Origin: Comamonas testosteroni
GTDB taxonomy: Bacteria > Pseudomonadota > Gammaproteobacteria > Burkholderiales > Burkholderiaceae_C
Direction: 5' to 3'
Assembly: GCF_003569915.1 (NCBI RefSeq)
Contig: NZ_KZ984456.1
Span: 32,352-96,351, forward strand
Length of the DNA stretch: 64,000 bases
Part shown: positions 44,482 to 52,140 of the stretch, one piece after another
Layout of the letters: every line of letters begins with the position of its first letter
Numbering within the stretch: the first letter of the stretch is position 1
Notes under the pieces: model-generated
What the model saw: only the letters and a program-made list of their open reading frames with translations
Databases searched by the model: none
Told to the model about the DNA's origin: nothing
Translations under genes and position numbers: made by a program

Positions 44482-45163
44482 TGAGCCGCTGAGCTTTGCC
44501 GTGCACAGCCTGCCCGATCCTGCCCAGAGCAATGCGCAACAGCGCACCCGTGGCGGGCGCTGGAAGATGCTGGCCGTGCTGCTGGTCTGCGCTGCGCCCG
44601 TGGTGGCGTCCTACTTCACCTATTACGTGCTGCGGCCCACGGCGCAGCGCAGCTATGGCGAGTTGATTGCCGAGCAGCCTGCACTGCCCGATGTGCAGGC
44701 GCAGACGCTCGATGGCCGCAGCGTGAATCTGAACAGCCTCAAAGGCCAGTGGTTGCTGGTCAGCACCAGCGCTGCTGCGTGCGAGCAGCGCTGCCAGGAC
44801 CATCTCTATCTGCAGCGCCAGTTGCGCGAAACACTGGGCCGCGAAAAAGACCGGCTGGACTGGGTCTGGCTGATCAACGACCAGCAGCCCGTGCCAGCTG
44901 CGATCGCACCGGCGCTGAATCAGGCCACAGCGCTGCGCGTACCTGAAGCCACCATCGCCGGTTGGCTCAAGCCCGAGGCCGGTCATGCGCTCGATGAGCA
45001 TTTGTATGTGGTCGATCCGCAAGGTCACTGGATGCTGCGCTTTCCTGCAGCCATGGATAAAGCCAGCGCAGGCAAGGCCAAGCGTGATCTGGAGCGCTTG
45101 CTGCGCGCCTCATCCTCCTGGGACGAAGCCGGGCGGGCTGAGACGAGCAACAGTCTGAAATAA
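44411..45163 (+). CDS. Membrane-anchored Sco-like thioredoxin-fold protein
   Basis: Protein of 250 residues with one N-terminal helix (about 60-80) and a periplasmic thioredoxin-like domain. It keeps a CxxxC motif (CEQRC in TSAAACEQRCQDHLYLQR) like copper-binding Sco proteins, while the surrounding signature is diverged from the usual CPDVCP. The start at 44411 lies inside surf1; a shorter start cannot be excluded. Position between surf1 and ctaB points to a role in oxidase assembly, possibly copper or thiol handling. Confidence 0.8.
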   Translation: MSGFNSSDVFSSRAALQTKAPEDDEPLSFAVHSLPDPAQSNAQQRTRGGRWKMLAVLLVCAAPVVASYFTYYVLRPTAQRSYGELIAEQPALPDVQAQTLDGRSVNLNSLKGQWLLVSTSAAACEQRCQDHLYLQRQLRETLGREKDRLDWVWLINDQQPVPAAIAPALNQATALRVPEATIAGWLKPEAGHALDEHLYVVDPQGHWMLRFPAAMDKASAGKAKRDLERLLRASSSWDEAGRAETSNSLK

Positions 45164-45220
45164 GTGCCAAAAAGGCCTGTAGTCTATAAATATTAAAGAC
45201 TTGTAGCTATCGAAATCATA
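45164..45220 (-). repeat. Short interspersed repeat (family B), copy 7
   Basis: On the minus strand ATTTCGATAGCTACAAGTCT, then ATAGACTACAGGCCTTTTTG, matching the family core and end. It fills the gap between the Sco-like gene and ctaB and ends close to the ctaB ribosome site. Confidence 0.65.
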
Positions 45221-45235
45221 GTATTGGAGGGCAAC

Positions 45236-46165
45236 ATGCAGGCAGATGTCATGAATGTGAAGACCACCCCTCAGCCCGCCGCGGCGCTGACCACGCCCTC
45301 GCGCTGGGCGCAGTACTACGCACTGACCAAGCCGCGCGTGGTGCAACTCATCGTGTTCTGCGCTTTTATCGGCATGGTGCTGGCCGTGCCCGGTGTGCCG
45401 ACCTGGAGCGACTGGTCCCTGATGCTGCTGGCCAGTGCAGGTATCTGGCTGGTGGCAGCCGCTGCGGCGGCCTTTAACTGCTTGGTGGAGCGCGGCATTG
45501 ATGCCCGCATGAAGCGCACCGCATGGCGGCCCACGGCGCGCGGCGAGTTGTCCAACACGCAGGCGCTGGTGTTCTCTGCCTTGCTCTGCGCCGCAGGCAG
45601 CGCGGTGCTGTTTTTGACCGTGAATGCGCTGACCATGTGGCTGACGCTGGCCACCTTTATCGGCTATGCGGTGATCTATACCCTGGTGCTCAAGCCGCTG
45701 ACGCCGCAGAACATCGTGATTGGCGGTGCATCGGGTGCCATGCCGCCCGTGCTGGGCTGGGCCGCCATGACGGGGCAGGTCGGTCATGAAGCACTGCTGC
45801 TGTTTCTCATCATCTTTCTGTGGACGCCGCCGCACTTCTGGGCGTTGGCGCTGTACCGGGTGGAAGACTACCGCCGCTCGGGCCTGCCCATGCTGCCGGT
45901 GACGCATGGCAATGCCTTCACGCGGCTGCAGGTGTTTCTCTACACGGTGGTGCTGTTGGCAGGCACGCTGCTGCCTTTCGTCGTGGGCATGTGCGGCTAT
46001 GTTTACCTCTTTGCCGCAGTGATCCTAGGGTTGGGCTTTTGCGGTTATGGTTGGGCATTGCTGCGCAACTACTCGGATGCGCTGGCACGCAAGACCTTCC
46101 GCTTTTCACTGATTCACCTGAGTGTGCTGTTCGCGGCCCTGCTGGTGGATCATTACATTGCCTGA
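45236..46165 (+). CDS. ctaB: Protohaem IX farnesyltransferase (haem o synthase)
   Basis: Inner-membrane UbiA-type prenyltransferase of 309 residues that converts haem b to haem o for the oxidase. The first aspartate-rich-type motif is [15 protein letters not shown] with the ARGELS segment, and [29 protein letters not shown] is the second conserved region (shown in part: [18 protein letters not shown]). About nine membrane helices. The ATG at 45236 has TTGGAGG upstream. Confidence 0.96.
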   Translation: MQADVMNVKTTPQPAAALTTPSRWAQYYALTKPRVVQLIVFCAFIGMVLAVPGVPTWSDWSLMLLASAGIWLVAAAAAAFNCLVERGIDARMKRTAWRPTARGELSNTQALVFSALLCAAGSAVLFLTVNALTMWLTLATFIGYAVIYTLVLKPLTPQNIVIGGASGAMPPVLGWAAMTGQVGHEALLLFLIIFLWTPPHFWALALYRVEDYRRSGLPMLPVTHGNAFTRLQVFLYTVVLLAGTLLPFVVGMCGYVYLFAAVILGLGFCGYGWALLRNYSDALARKTFRFSLIHLSVLFAALLVDHYIA

Positions 46166-46171
46166 CTGACC

Positions 46172-46780
46172 ATGGATAAACGAGGCGCGCTGCGCGTACT
46201 GGGCGCATTCGGCGCAGCAACACTGACCTTCACCTTGAGCGCCTGCAAGGGCGAGAGCAAGCCCAAGTTCCAGGGCGTGGATGTGACGGGCGCGGAATAC
46301 GCCAAGGACATTCCGCTCACCGATGTGAATGGTCAAAAACGTAGCCTCAAGGACTTCTCGGGCAAGGTGGTGGCCGTGTTCTTTGGCTACACGCAATGCC
46401 CCGATGTCTGCCCCACCACGCTGCAGGAGCTGCTGGAAGTCAAACAGGCGCTGGGCGCTGATGGCAACAAGCTGCAGGCCGTGTTTGTCTCGCTGGACCC
46501 CGAGCGCGACACGCCTGAGGTGCTCAAGGCCTATCTGGCCAACTTCGACGAAAGCTTTGTCGGCCTGCATGGCACGCCCGACGAAATCGCCGCCGTGGCC
46601 AAGGACTTCAAGATCTTCTTCAAGAAAGTGCCGGGCAAGGCCGAAGGCACCTACACGCTGGATCATTCCGCAGGCACCTACCTCTATGACCCGCAGGGCC
46701 GGCTGCGTGTGTACGAGCGCTACGGCGCTGGCCCGCAATTGCTGACACAGGATGTAAAGACGCTGCTCGGCGGTGCCTGA
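46172..46780 (+). CDS. SCO1/SenC copper chaperone
   Basis: Periplasmic thioredoxin-fold protein of 202 residues that delivers copper to the CuA site of CoxB. The N-terminal lipobox-like TLSACKG suggests a lipoprotein. The copper ligands are CPDVCP (about 80-85) and the histidine in TLDHSAGTYLYD (about 168). It closes the cox assembly run six bases after ctaB. Confidence 0.94.
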   Translation: MDKRGALRVLGAFGAATLTFTLSACKGESKPKFQGVDVTGAEYAKDIPLTDVNGQKRSLKDFSGKVVAVFFGYTQCPDVCPTTLQELLEVKQALGADGNKLQAVFVSLDPERDTPEVLKAYLANFDESFVGLHGTPDEIAAVAKDFKIFFKKVPGKAEGTYTLDHSAGTYLYDPQGRLRVYERYGAGPQLLTQDVKTLLGGA

Positions 46781-46886
46781 GGCTTCTGTGGCACGAGTTG
46801 CGGCAGCTTGTCTTTGTAAGTGAAACCCCTTGTTACATATTGCTGTTTGATCTGGCGCAACACCCTGGCGTATTTCACTGCGCATA

Positions 46887-46943
46887 GTGGACACCTTGAA
46901 TTGTTGGGCGGATGACTGTAGTGGCTTGTGGGCAGGTGTCCAC
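46887..46943. promoter_or_regulatory. Ten-base inverted repeat upstream of the PAS-GGDEF-EAL gene
   Basis: GTGGACACCT (46887-46896) is matched perfectly by AGGTGTCCAC (46934-46943), separated by 37 bases in the 234 bp gap. Spacing of about four and a half helical turns between half-sites would suit a dimeric or looping regulator. The gap holds no gene. Confidence 0.35.
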
Positions 46944-47014
46944 GGGCGGGGAATGCGGCATGGATGGATGCGGCACGTGCAGTACACCGCGGTGACTGCT
47001 AGGAGCTTGCATTT

Positions 47015-48784
47015 ATGGCCGAGTGCCCGTTTTCCACGTTGTCGGAGCCTGTTTCCGCGACGTCGCTGCTTGAATGTCAAAGCAGACTGGCGGAGGCTTT
47101 TTCAGCATGGCAGATGAATGTGGGAGCCCTGCTCACGCCCCGTGAGCGTGAGGCGCTGGACGCTGCACCCGATGGCATCTTGCTCGTGAGCCGGGATGGT
47201 TACATCGTCGCGGCCAATGCCGCCATGCTGGCGATCTCGGGCTATGAGCGCAGGGAGCTGGAGTCGCAGTCGCTCGACATTCTGCTGCCCGAGGACCTAC
47301 GCGCCACGCATGGCCACTACCTGCACAGCTATTTTGCGCGGCCCTCGCGCCGTCCCATGGGCTTGGGCGGCTCTCTGTGGCTGCAGCGCAAGCAGGGCAG
47401 TGCAGTGCCTGTGGATATTGCGCTGGGCCATTTTGGCGATGAGCGCAATGGTCTGGCCGTGGCTTTTGTGCGCGATGTGACGGAGCTCAACCAGATGCAG
47501 CAGCGCCTGAAATTTCAGGCCACGCGCGACACGCTCACAGGGCTGAACAACCGCTGGCAGTTTGGCCAGGAGCTGCAGGAGCAGCTCAAGATCGCGCAGG
47601 CCAGCGGCGACATGCTGGCGCTGCTGCAGCTCGACCTCGATAACTTCAAGGCCATCAACGACGGCTACGGCCATGCCGCAGGTGACCAGTTGCTCAGAGA
47701 GGTAGCACGCCGCCTCAAGGCCCAGTTGCGCAGCGAAGGCGTGCTGGCGCGCCTGGGGGGGGACGAGTTCATGCTGCTGCTGGTGGGCGAGAACGTGGGC
47801 CGTGTCGAGTTCTGGGCCGACCAGATCCTGGCTGCCCTGTCTGCGCCTTTCAAGCACGATGGTCTGGCGCTGGATTTTGGCGCCAGCATCGGCATTGCGC
47901 TGTACCCGGAGAATGCCCAAAGCGGCGACGACCTCATGCGCTTTGCTGACATGGCCATGTATGCGGCCAAGGCCCGCGGGCGCGGCAATGCCGTGTTCTT
48001 CGAACCCAGCATGGGCCAGGAAATGGCCGAGCGCGTGCAGCTTGCCGAGCGCCTGCGCATGGCGCTGAGCTACGGCGGTCTGCAACTGCATTACCAGCCG
48101 CAGGTGGATGTGCAGACCGGGCGGGTTGTGGGTGTGGAAGCGCTGCTGCGCTGGCATGACCCGGTGCTGGGCAATGTCAGCCCCGTGCGTTTTATTCCAG
48201 TGGCCGAGGCCTCGGGCCAGATCGTGGCGCTGGGCAACTATGTGCTGGACGCCGCCTGCAAGCAGATTGCGCTCTGGCTCAAGGCGGGAAGCCCGCTGCG
48301 CGTGGCGGTCAATCTGTCGGCCTACCAGCTGCGGCAGGTCAATCTGGTCGAGCAGATCAGAAGCTGTCTGCAGCGCCACGAAGTGCCACCGCAATGGCTG
48401 GAGCTGGAGGTGACCGAGTCGCAGGCCATGATCAACCCGGATCTGGGCAAGCAGGTACTGTCCGAACTGGCCGCGCTGGGTGTGACGATTGCACTGGACG
48501 ACTTTGGCACCGGCCACTCCTCACTGGCCTATTTGCAATATCTGCCGCTGCAGCGCGTCAAGCTGGGGCGCGAATTTCTGTTCCCCTCGCCCTGCCGTGA
48601 TCGTCTGATGGGCGGCATTGTGCAAATGGCCCACGCGCTGGATCTGGAAGTGGTGGCCGAAGGTGTGGAGGAACCCGACCAGTTGCAGCTGCTGCGCGAT
48701 ATTGGCTGCGAGTGCTTTCAGGGCTGGCTGCACTCGCGTGCCATGTCGGCCGAGCAGATGCAGGCCTGGCTGGCGGCGGCTTGA
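47015..48784 (+). CDS. PAS-GGDEF-EAL cyclic di-GMP protein
   Basis: Cytosolic signalling protein of 589 residues. A PAS sensor (about 45-165) is followed by a GGDEF domain with intact LGGDEF (about 248) and an EAL phosphodiesterase domain with EALLRW, VNLS, LEVTES, DDFGTGHSSL, AEGVEE and FQGW all present, so hydrolysis is likely. One deviation is KLGREF where most active proteins read KIDxxF. The start follows AGGAG at 47001. Whether it nets synthesis or breakdown of cyclic di-GMP cannot be told. Confidence 0.94.
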   Translation: MAECPFSTLSEPVSATSLLECQSRLAEAFSAWQMNVGALLTPREREALDAAPDGILLVSRDGYIVAANAAMLAISGYERRELESQSLDILLPEDLRATHGHYLHSYFARPSRRPMGLGGSLWLQRKQGSAVPVDIALGHFGDERNGLAVAFVRDVTELNQMQQRLKFQATRDTLTGLNNRWQFGQELQEQLKIAQASGDMLALLQLDLDNFKAINDGYGHAAGDQLLREVARRLKAQLRSEGVLARLGGDEFMLLLVGENVGRVEFWADQILAALSAPFKHDGLALDFGASIGIALYPENAQSGDDLMRFADMAMYAAKARGRGNAVFFEPSMGQEMAERVQLAERLRMALSYGGLQLHYQPQVDVQTGRVVGVEALLRWHDPVLGNVSPVRFIPVAEASGQIVALGNYVLDAACKQIALWLKAGSPLRVAVNLSAYQLRQVNLVEQIRSCLQRHEVPPQWLELEVTESQAMINPDLGKQVLSELAALGVTIALDDFGTGHSSLAYLQYLPLQRVKLGREFLFPSPCRDRLMGGIVQMAHALDLEVVAEGVEEPDQLQLLRDIGCECFQGWLHSRAMSAEQMQAWLAAA

Positions 48785-48794
48785 GCGAGTCGGT

Positions 48795-49943
48795 TTATTG
48801 CTTCCAGTCAGGCTCTGGAAAATGCTCGTTCGATGCGGTGAGAACCAGGTCCAGCACAGGCTTGCCATCGGTATCGAGGTGCACTCCCGGCCCCCAGCGC
48901 ATCTGCTGGCGCTGGCCTGAAAACCAGAACAGCTTGCGCTCCCAGCTGCCCAGCTTGGGTGGCTTGCGATGGGTCTCGCTCAGATGCTGCTGAATGCGCT
49001 GCAGCCCTGCTGCAATACGCCACGGCGCCAGCTGCAAAAGCGCGGCCTGCAGCTCCTGCGGCCAGGGTGCTGGAACCGGTACAAAACGCTGAAAGGGCTG
49101 GCCAGCGGCCAGCTGGCGCACACGCTCATGCAGCGCAATGTCATACAGTGCGCAGGCTTCGCTGATCTTGCCTTGCGCCATCAGCTTGCGGGCCTGGTGC
49201 TCCTGTGCTGAATCCTGAGGTACTTCCTGTACCGACCACAGCCAGCGTGCATCGCTCCATTGATGGCGCTGGTTGCCGAGAAATTCCGAAGACAGCAGCA
49301 ATTGCCAGCTGGGCATCTTTGATTGCATGGTCGACTGAATCAACAAGCAGGGCTGACGCTTGCGGGTAGGCGGGCCATAGGCCGCCAGCACGACCGTGGT
49401 GCGCGCCGCCAGTCGTCCGCGCTCATCACGCGGCCAGGCCTTCACCAGGCGCATGGGGTCCAGCGCGGCCACATCGTCCTTGAGCTGCTGCAGCGCCTGC
49501 GGGGCGTCGGGCAGGGCTTCAAGCAGGCTGAGGTCCAGATTCTGATTTATCGAAGGAATACTGCCCTCAGTCCAGCCAATATATGGGCGGTCAGCTACAG
49601 GTTTGATAGTGATCTGCGTTGGCGCGGCTTCAGGCGCTGAGCGCCACTCCTGCAGCAATTGCGAAACGCGCTGCGGGTTGCAAGTCACTTCGTGGTGGAT
49701 GACGGCACCGCCCGCATCGCGCAGCGTGATCCAGGCATGAAGGCGGTGCTTTGCATCCAGCACCATGCTGGGCTCATAACGCGTGGCCGAGAAGCCGCCG
49801 TCATGGTGCACAAACAGCTCGACCTCCATCGCACCGGCAGCCGCGCTGCTGGTGATGCGCGTCTGGGCCGCATTCCTGCTTTCGATCTGGCAGTCGGGCA
49901 GTTGCAGCCATTGCTGCGAGAGCTGGGCGATGAAGTCTTGCAT
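48795..49943 (-). CDS. Last gene of the lipid operon, unknown function
   Basis: Soluble protein of 382 residues, no signal peptide or membrane segment. Mixed strand/helix composition with many tryptophans (QQWLQLPD, WITLRDAGG, IGWTEGSIPS, WERKLFWFSGQRQQMRWGPG in part). A bacterial-tetratricopeptide-like helix pair near 255-290 (AQEHQARKLMAQGKISEACALYD) is suggestive only. It is the seventh and last gene of the minus-strand run starting at 55780, 17 bases after the preceding one. I do not recognise the family. Confidence 0.75.
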   Translation of the reverse strand: MQDFIAQLSQQWLQLPDCQIESRNAAQTRITSSAAAGAMEVELFVHHDGGFSATRYEPSMVLDAKHRLHAWITLRDAGGAVIHHEVTCNPQRVSQLLQEWRSAPEAAPTQITIKPVADRPYIGWTEGSIPSINQNLDLSLLEALPDAPQALQQLKDDVAALDPMRLVKAWPRDERGRLAARTTVVLAAYGPPTRKRQPCLLIQSTMQSKMPSWQLLLSSEFLGNQRHQWSDARWLWSVQEVPQDSAQEHQARKLMAQGKISEACALYDIALHERVRQLAAGQPFQRFVPVPAPWPQELQAALLQLAPWRIAAGLQRIQQHLSETHRKPPKLGSWERKLFWFSGQRQQMRWGPGVHLDTDGKPVLDLVLTASNEHFPEPDWKQ

Positions 49944-49960
49944 CGAAGCTAAGAAGTGAT

Positions 49961-50539
49961 TCAGTCGTCAAACAGGCCGATATAGCTCAGGCCGTTGTAG
50001 AGCTTGTCCGGCTCGGCAATCCGTTCCGTGGGGTCGGCGTACACAAACATGGCGTTGGCCGTTTGTATGCCTTGTGCCTTGCAGTCTTTGACGATAAGTG
50101 CCAGTGACTCATCGGAGTCCAGCGTGCTTTGCCGGACAAGCTCGTCGACAGGAACGGGCGCGGGCAGGCAGATCACCAGCAGCAGGTCATCGTCATACAG
50201 AAATTTTCTGCCCAGGTCTTTGCAGAAGCCGCAGCCTGTGGCATCTTCCGTCGCGCTTTCAATGTCTTCCACTTCCAGATTCCAGTACTCGTCTGCATGG
50301 GCGAAGTACTGGAAAAAATCTTCTTCACTGAGCGGCGTATTGCCAATCCAGAAATGCAGGGCCGAAAAAGGCGCGGGCGGCGGTGTCGGGCCCAGTTCAT
50401 CCACCCAGTCAAACAGGGTACCGGGCTTGAGCTTGTGGCGCTTTTCCAGTTCAGGAAATCCGCCCGTTGGTGTGCGGTTCAGCGCCTCGTCCACCAGGGC
50501 TTTGCGAAAGGCCAGCGAATAGATTTTCTTTGCTTTCAT
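49961..50539 (-). CDS. Imm22-like protein with N-terminal helix-turn-helix
   Basis: Protein of 192 residues. Residues 1-50 (YSLAFRKALVDEALNRTPTGG, then KLKPGTLFDWVDE) resemble the helix-turn-helix of transposase-type DNA-binding proteins. Residues about 60-190 resemble immunity protein 22: FWIGNTPLSEEDFFQYF, a CGFCKDLG turn and acidic FLYDDDLLLVI. Imm22 proteins neutralise contact-dependent or polymorphic toxins, but no toxin gene is adjacent. The start overlaps the preceding gene by four bases, so it belongs to the lipid operon. Confidence 0.68.
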   Translation of the reverse strand: MKAKKIYSLAFRKALVDEALNRTPTGGFPELEKRHKLKPGTLFDWVDELGPTPPPAPFSALHFWIGNTPLSEEDFFQYFAHADEYWNLEVEDIESATEDATGCGFCKDLGRKFLYDDDLLLVICLPAPVPVDELVRQSTLDSDESLALIVKDCKAQGIQTANAMFVYADPTERIAEPDKLYNGLSYIGLFDD

Positions 50540-51177
50540 TTCACCGGCCCATAGTGCATGACCACTAGCTGGCTTAGCCGCTCCGGGTAGTCCCAGAAGG
50601 CTTCGTCCAGTTCCTGCAGCCGGTCATTTTCAGCGTCCGTCAGCAGCGCTGGCAGATCGGACAGCTCCACGTTCTCTGGTGCATCTTCAAAGCGTTTGAC
50701 CACCGCAAACATGTCCTGCAGACACTGATGCGCAGCAGGCGCACCGATGTTTTGCAGCGCCTGTAGTGCGACCTGATAGTTGCCCACACCCCAGTTGCCC
50801 AGAAACTGCAGAAAGCCGCCGTTGTTGATATCGGCTTCCATGCGCCACAGGGCCACCAGCTCATATTGCGTACGAGTGATCTGCGTGACATCCCACTTCA
50901 CCGCTTGCAGTGCGTTCAGCGACTGGTTGTAGAGGCTGTCCTGATCCATGTCCCAGACACTGACCATGCCTTCGGGCGAAGGTTGCCACAGCGCGGGCCA
51001 GTTGAGGCCATGGTCGTCATCGGTCAGCTCCCATTGCAGGCGCTGCTCGGGCGTGGCTTTTTCCACGCGGATATGGCGCTTGATGGGCTCGGTCAGCTCA
51101 CGCCCATCAGCCAGACTGAGCCAGATGGTTTGCTCGTCAATGCGAACGCCGGTGATGCGGTTGCTTTGTGGGTCCAT
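50536..51177 (-). CDS. DUF2442-DMP19/DUF4375 fusion protein
   Basis: Protein of 213 residues made of two small domains. Residues 1-75 match DUF2442 (LSLADGRELTEPIKRHIRVE, then ATPEQRLQWELTDDDHGLNWPAL in part), and residues about 80-210 match DUF4375/DMP19 (INNGGFLQFLGNWG with a helical remainder). A second DUF4375 protein is at 27674-28264. It sits three bases after the gene at 51181 and overlaps the Imm22-like gene by four. Function is unknown; DMP19's DNA-mimic role is known only from Neisseria. Confidence 0.75.
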   Translation of the reverse strand: MDPQSNRITGVRIDEQTIWLSLADGRELTEPIKRHIRVEKATPEQRLQWELTDDDHGLNWPALWQPSPEGMVSVWDMDQDSLYNQSLNALQAVKWDVTQITRTQYELVALWRMEADINNGGFLQFLGNWGVGNYQVALQALQNIGAPAAHQCLQDMFAVVKRFEDAPENVELSDLPALLTDAENDRLQELDEAFWDYPERLSQLVVMHYGPVK

Positions 51178-51180
51178 GGC

Positions 51181-52119
51181 TTAGTTCTCCGCTGAGGTCT
51201 GCTCCATCACTACGTTGGCGGCTTTGTGCATCTTGGCCAGCTCGCGCGCGGGGATGGGGAGCTCTCCATTGGCCATGCGTGTCAGCAGCGCGTGCAGCAT
51301 CTCGGTGGACAGTCCATGCAGCACCAGCCGATAAGCTGCGTACAGCGTGGACAGCGGAACCATGGGGTGTTTGTTGTTGAGCATGACCAGATGCTCTGGC
51401 GAGGCCAGAATCTTGGCGCAGTAGATAGCCAGCGTTTCATCGAGCTGCAGCGAGTTGCTGGCGCGCCAGAAGTCGTTGTCGGTCAGCAGCAGCTGGTAGA
51501 TGGGGGTGTACAGCTCAATCGCGCTTTGCAGGTCGATGACATTGAAGCGGCCATGCGGCATGTCTTCAAGCTTCAAGTCAGGCTCGCGGATCATCGAAAA
51601 ATCAGGCTCTGGCACAGGCACCAGTTCCTGGTTGTTCTCGCGCAGCGCCTTGTTCAGGCGAATGACAAAGTTAAAGAGGTTCAGGTCGTGCTTGAGAAAC
51701 AGCTCGTCCTTCACATCGTCAATTTCCATTGGAAAAAGCGGCGAGGTACTGACTCTGGTGGGGGAGTTGGCCGCCACGAATTGCAGCACCTGCGAGCCCA
51801 AATGAAAGTGCCGCATGATGAGCCAGTTGGCCTCGGGCGAGAGAAACTTCTTCATGCCAAACGCCAGCAAGCGGTGCAGCAAAATGGAGTGCGCCCAGCG
51901 CCTTGGCAAAAAGATTTTGAGCGCCTGAATCAGAATCATCGACAGCCGCGCCAGCGGTCGCATGGCGGGCAGGAAAAACTGGCGCGATCCGCTGCTGCAG
52001 TCGCGCAGCCAGGCGGCTTTCACGTCGTCGGGTAGCGGCGTGCTCTGGTCGAGGTAGAGGGCCAGCCAGGGGCTGGGGTCTCTCTCGTCCCAGACATGGT
52101 CGTTGAACTCGTTTTTCAT
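51181..52119 (-). CDS. Unknown protein of the lipid operon
   Basis: Protein of 312 residues, mostly helical, with one hydrophobic stretch (about 55-72, LARLSMILIQALKIFLP) and a basic patch after it, which might bind membranes. Notable segments are WLIMRHFHLGSQVLQFVAAN and YTPIYQLLLTDNDFWRASNSLQLDETLAI. No catalytic motif is visible and I do not recognise a family. It follows the synthase gene by 21 bases and is likely to serve the same pathway. Confidence 0.78.
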   Translation of the reverse strand: MKNEFNDHVWDERDPSPWLALYLDQSTPLPDDVKAAWLRDCSSGSRQFFLPAMRPLARLSMILIQALKIFLPRRWAHSILLHRLLAFGMKKFLSPEANWLIMRHFHLGSQVLQFVAANSPTRVSTSPLFPMEIDDVKDELFLKHDLNLFNFVIRLNKALRENNQELVPVPEPDFSMIREPDLKLEDMPHGRFNVIDLQSAIELYTPIYQLLLTDNDFWRASNSLQLDETLAIYCAKILASPEHLVMLNNKHPMVPLSTLYAAYRLVLHGLSTEMLHALLTRMANGELPIPARELAKMHKAANVVMEQTSAEN

Positions 52120-52140
52120 GGCGTCTCCCGGCGCTTCTCG

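Noticed and set aside
47297..48517. 406-codon open frame antisense to the PAS-GGDEF-EAL gene
   Set aside because: The plus strand encodes intact GGDEF and EAL motifs; the antisense product has no recognisable pattern.
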